Source: Bacillota bacterium
Lineage (GTDB): Bacteria; Bacillota; Desulfotomaculia; Desulfotomaculales; JAJYZD01
DNA: 7,592 bases
NCBI GenBank assembly: GCA_021800315.1
Contig: JAJYZD010000186.1
Coordinates: 1 to 7,592, forward strand
Direction of reading: 5' to 3'
Below the pieces are notes generated by a model, which saw only the letters and a program-made list of their open reading frames with translations, had not been told where the DNA came from and made no database searches. This document shows positions 5,536 to 7,592 of the stretch, in pieces (position 1 is the stretch's first letter; every line of letters begins with the position of its first letter). A program made the position numbers and the translations under genes.

Positions 5536-6346
5536 CGCTAACCGCCCCCGGGTTGAAGTCTTCCTTGCGCCATCCCTCGTAGTCCGTCAGCTTGCAACGG
5601 TCGCCGCGGTACACCGATTTGCCCCAGCCTACGGGTTTTTTGTCCCGGTCGTAAAGCGTCTGTTCCACCAGGAAAACCGGGGTGGCGGCGGGGACCTCCA
5701 GGGCGCGGGCCTCTTCCTCCGTGACCAGGGCGGCCTGGAGGACCCTCTTGCAGGTCACGGGCATCCGGTCGGTATAGGCGGCAACCAGGCTGGAAAGGGA
5801 AGGGTCTGGCAATTCTGTCTCCAGGAAGGGCTTCTGTTTGGCATAGACCACGTACTTGGTCTCGTAGGCCAGGTGTTCCCCCGCCGCCGAAAGGATATAA
5901 CGGTAGAAAAGGCACCGGGTGCCCGCGGGCACGGACAGTTTGGCCGCCAGTTCCGCTCCGGCTTTCACGATCTTGGCCTGTAGGAGCCGGACGGCGGGGC
6001 CGAGCCCCCTCTTTCTGATTCCGGCGTCGAAGTCGCCCAACTCAAAGGCTATGTCGCCGATGGCCGGCTTGGCCACGTAGGTGCCCCTACCCTTGCGCGT
6101 ATATACGAGGCCGGCGGCCGTAAGCTCCGCGATGGCCTGCCGCACGGTCATCCGGCTTATTCCGTACCGGGCGGCGATTGTATTCTCCGGCGGCAGCGCC
6201 GTACCCGGCGTCAATTCACCCCGGATTATACCTTCCTCAAAAATTTTGGCCACCTGGTAGTAGGCCGGGATCGGCGAGTTCTTGTCGATCACCTTGGATA
6301 GGTTGTCCATGATCATCGCCGTCTTTGCGGAGAGTTGTCCAGACAT
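5525..6346 (-). CDS. GntR/HutC-family transcription regulator with UTRA ligand domain
   Basis: The 273-residue frame has an N-terminal GntR winged helix (about 20-93: IDKNSPIPAYYQVAKI, LPPENTIAARYGISRMTVRQ at 51-70, wing RKGRGTYVA at 84-92) followed by a UTRA effector domain (about 115-255, with LAYETKYV and VGWGKSVYRGDR). HutC-type regulators are usually repressors released by a small ligand related to the pathway they control. As the first gene of the operon it probably governs the corrinoid methyltransferase genes and itself. The most upstream ATG (6344-6346) lies inside a palindrome that looks like its own operator and only about six bases from the predicted transcription start. Translation may therefore really begin at ATG 6314-6316 or 6308-6310 (residues 11 and 13), which fits the family's usual short lead before IDKNSPIP. 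No good ribosome site marks any of the three. Confidence 0.88.
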   Translation of the reverse strand: MSGQLSAKTAMIMDNLSKVIDKNSPIPAYYQVAKIFEEGIIRGELTPGTALPPENTIAARYGISRMTVRQAIAELTAAGLVYTRKGRGTYVAKPAIGDIAFELGDFDAGIRKRGLGPAVRLLQAKIVKAGAELAAKLSVPAGTRCLFYRYILSAAGEHLAYETKYVVYAKQKPFLETELPDPSLSSLVAAYTDRMPVTCKRVLQAALVTEEEARALEVPAATPVFLVEQTLYDRDKKPVGWGKSVYRGDRCKLTDYEGWRKEDFNPGAVSDEQ

Positions 6347-6354
6347 CTGTACAA
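6335..6354 (-). promoter_or_regulatory. palindromic operator candidate for the GntR/UTRA regulator
   Basis: TTGTACAGA-TG-TCTGGACAA on the minus strand is a 20-base inverted repeat in which eight of nine positions of each arm pair. It covers the predicted transcription start and the first ATG of the regulator gene, immediately downstream of the -10 box. Size, symmetry and position fit a dimeric HutC/GntR repressor site, which would block initiation and give autoregulation. Binding by this protein is inferred. Confidence 0.6.
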
Positions 6355-6358
6355 GAAA

Positions 6359-6387
6359 ACCCTAACACGGACGGACGGTTTAGTCAA
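6359..6387 (-). promoter_or_regulatory. promoter of the regulator-corrinoid-RACE-methyltransferase operon
   Basis: On the minus strand TTGACT (6382-6387; five of six to consensus) is followed after exactly 17 bases by TAGGGT (6359-6364). A TGT extended -10 element at 6365-6367 compensates for the poor -10. Transcription would start near 6352, inside the palindrome at 6335-6354. Confidence 0.5.
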
Positions 6388-6783
6388 TTACGTTTCAGGG
6401 GGCGAAATCATCCTTTCAAGGTCCGGTATGGACAACCCGGGACGGGGGGCCTTTTCATTTCCCGGAAACGGGTATAAAATCATGACGAGGAGAAAGTAGA
6501 CTAGGTTTGACGAGCGGTTTCCCTCCAGGTGGAAGCAAACCCTGTTCCAATATGTGCCGGATCCAGAAAAGACGCAGCCGTACATTTGGGACCCCTCCAC
6601 GCTTCTAAGATTCACTCGTGTGGTAAACCGACCCGGCCCGAAGACTCTTTTCGGCTTCCTTGGTGTCCCTTGGTTACCGGGTACGGTAGGTGAGTGTCGG
6701 GAATTCCTTCTTCTTTTCCCCGCGTGCTCCGGCAGGTGGTACATAGCCGTCCCCGACGGGACCACAGGAAGGAGGTACCGGGT
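6388..6783. other. long spacer between the divergent operons, largely unexplained
   Basis: Between the operon promoter and yhbH I recognise no gene family on either strand. A 77-codon plus-strand frame opens with GTG at 6554 and ends in TGA at 6785-6787, overlapping the yhbH ATG as ATGA. Its composition (many Arg, Pro, Gly; no motif) and lack of a clear ribosome site make a real protein doubtful. A CCCG-GAAA-CGGG mini-hairpin (6461-6472) is followed by TATAAAAT (6473-6480), which could be a plus-strand -10 box with a weak TTTTCA 15 bases upstream. A GTCCC/GGGAC stem (6749-6753 with 6758-6762) lies just before the yhbH ribosome site. No convincing sigma-E or sigma-K promoter was found by eye. 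Confidence 0.4.
6769..6776 (+). promoter_or_regulatory. perfect ribosome binding site of yhbH
   Basis: AAGGAGGT is fully complementary to the 3' end of 16S rRNA and lies 7 bases before the ATG at 6784, fixing that start over any alternative. Confidence 0.9.
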
Positions 6784-7592
6784 ATGAATACCGTGGAGCC
6801 CAAGACCGACGTCTGGGATATTCAACAGAAGGGCAACCGGGATCAGGAGCGGCACCTGGAAAAGATCAAGGGCGCCATCAAGGAGAACCTGAAGGAACTG
6901 GTCGCTCACGAAAATATCATCTCTTCGGACGGGCGAAAGAAAGTCGTTGTGCCCGTAAAGTACCTGGACGAATACCGGTTCCGTTACGACCCCAAAGACC
7001 AGGGGCGGGAGGGCGGGGGCCAGGGAGGGGGCGGCAGCGCCAAGGGCGATGTGATCGCCAGACGCCCGGCCGGGGGGGACGGCTCTCCCGGGGATGAGCA
7101 CCGGGATTTCCAGTACCTCGTCGAAATCGACGTGGAACAACTGGCCGGGTATCTCTTTGAATCGCTTTCCCTGCCCAATCTCAATCCCGCCAAGAAATCG
7201 GTCATTGTCGATCAGGATCATGAATACAGCGACCGGCGCCGAAAAGGACCCCTGGCCAACCTGGACAAAAGGGCCACCCTCAAGGAGACGATCAAGCGCC
7301 GGGGCACGGGGACGGCGTTCATCGAAAGCGACGACCTGCGCTTCCGCACCTGGCGGGAAAAGGAAAAGGAGGTATCCAACGCCGTCATCCTGCTGATGCG
7401 GGACATCTCCGGGTCGATGGGCGAGGAGGAACGTTTCCTCACCCGGGCCGTCGCCTTTTGGATAGTGATGTTCCTGCGCCGCCGCTACGACCGGGCCGAC
7501 ATCGTGTTCATCAATTACGACACGCAGGCGTTCGAGGTGGACGAGGACCGCTTTTTCCACGAAGGCATGGGGGGAGGCACGATGTGCGTAAG
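6784..7592 (+). CDS. yhbH: YhbH/YeaH-family (DUF444) sporulation-associated protein, 3' truncated by window edge
   Basis: The first 269 codons are present with no stop before the edge; family members are roughly 380-430 residues, so about two thirds is visible. Recognisable parts are an N-terminal region with the early RKKVVVPVKYLDEYRFRYD segment (51-69), a Gly-rich stretch (74-84) that varies in the family, and a von Willebrand A-like domain starting near 198 with the metal-site motif D207-I-S209-G-S211 (LLMRDISGSMGEEE). A GMGGGT segment (261-266) near the edge could give the third metal-site residue. In Bacillus yhbH is a sporulation gene, and across bacteria the family is commonly encoded beside the PrkA kinase and SpoVR. 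Neither is in the window, but SpoVR could follow to the right. The gene diverges from the corrinoid operon and has no visible functional link to it. Confidence 0.9.
   Translation, partial: MNTVEPKTDVWDIQQKGNRDQERHLEKIKGAIKENLKELVAHENIISSDGRKKVVVPVKYLDEYRFRYDPKDQGREGGGQGGGGSAKGDVIARRPAGGDGSPGDEHRDFQYLVEIDVEQLAGYLFESLSLPNLNPAKKSVIVDQDHEYSDRRRKGPLANLDKRATLKETIKRRGTGTAFIESDDLRFRTWREKEKEVSNAVILLMRDISGSMGEEERFLTRAVAFWIVMFLRRRYDRADIVFINYDTQAFEVDEDRFFHEGMGGGTMCV

Noticed and set aside
6560..6700. Possible tRNA, T-box leader or group II intron fragment in the spacer
   Set aside because: No T-arm, no acceptor pairing, no T-box consensus and no intron domain V-like stem could be identified by eye.
6388..7560. 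390-codon minus-strand open frame opposite yhbH
   Set aside because: Most of it is the antisense of a well-conserved DUF444 gene with a perfect ribosome site. The part in the spacer shows no recognisable motif.
1..7592. CRISPR array or tandem direct repeats
   Set aside because: No regularly spaced direct repeats were seen. The only recurring short word noted (TACCGGGTA near 6676 and 6777) is a single pair and probably chance.

Overview
The window looks like a GC-rich, anaerobic, spore-forming member of the Bacillota (Clostridia, Peptococcaceae/Moorellaceae-like). The reasons are a YhbH-type sporulation gene, a rubredoxin-less rubrerythrin-like protein, strong AGGAGG ribosome sites, and a corrinoid methyl-transfer operon of the kind common in acetogens and sulfate reducers. 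The assignment to a group is inference; no phylogenetic marker is present.

Layout. (1) Bases 1-290 are the right end of an IS200/IS605-type element carrying the tail of an IscB RNA-guided nuclease, ending in a subterminal hairpin. (2) Directly after it comes a plus-strand PIN-domain (DUF3368-like) toxin gene. It lacks its first few codons and is frameshifted near 490-503, so it is a pseudogene. (3) A long GC-rich hairpin (747-787) separates it from a convergent minus-strand gene for a small ferritin-like/rubrerythrin-like diiron protein, which has its own promoter. (4) Bases 6387 down to 1318 form one minus-strand operon: promoter and a near-perfect palindromic operator; a GntR/HutC-UTRA regulator; an odd ORF encoding only the helical cap of a corrinoid protein; a full corrinoid protein; a RACE-type corrinoid activator (2Fe-2S plus ASKHA ATPase); a URO-D-superfamily methyltransferase; and a textbook intrinsic terminator. 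(5) After a 437-base gap with little recognisable content, a plus-strand yhbH (DUF444) gene begins with a perfect ribosome site and runs off the right edge.

How the genes work together. The URO-D-family protein probably moves a methyl group between a small molecule and the cobalt of the corrinoid protein. The RACE protein would return inactive Co(II) corrinoid to Co(I) using electrons through its 2Fe-2S domain and ATP. The UTRA regulator probably senses a substrate-related ligand and represses its own operon through the palindrome at 6335-6354. The substrate cannot be read from the sequence. No pterin-binding (methyl-tetrahydrofolate) methyltransferase lies in the window, so half of the usual cycle must be encoded elsewhere or the route is different. 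The most unusual points are the cap-only corrinoid ORF, the regulator whose start codon sits inside its own putative operator, and the atypical metal-ligand region of the URO-D-like enzyme.
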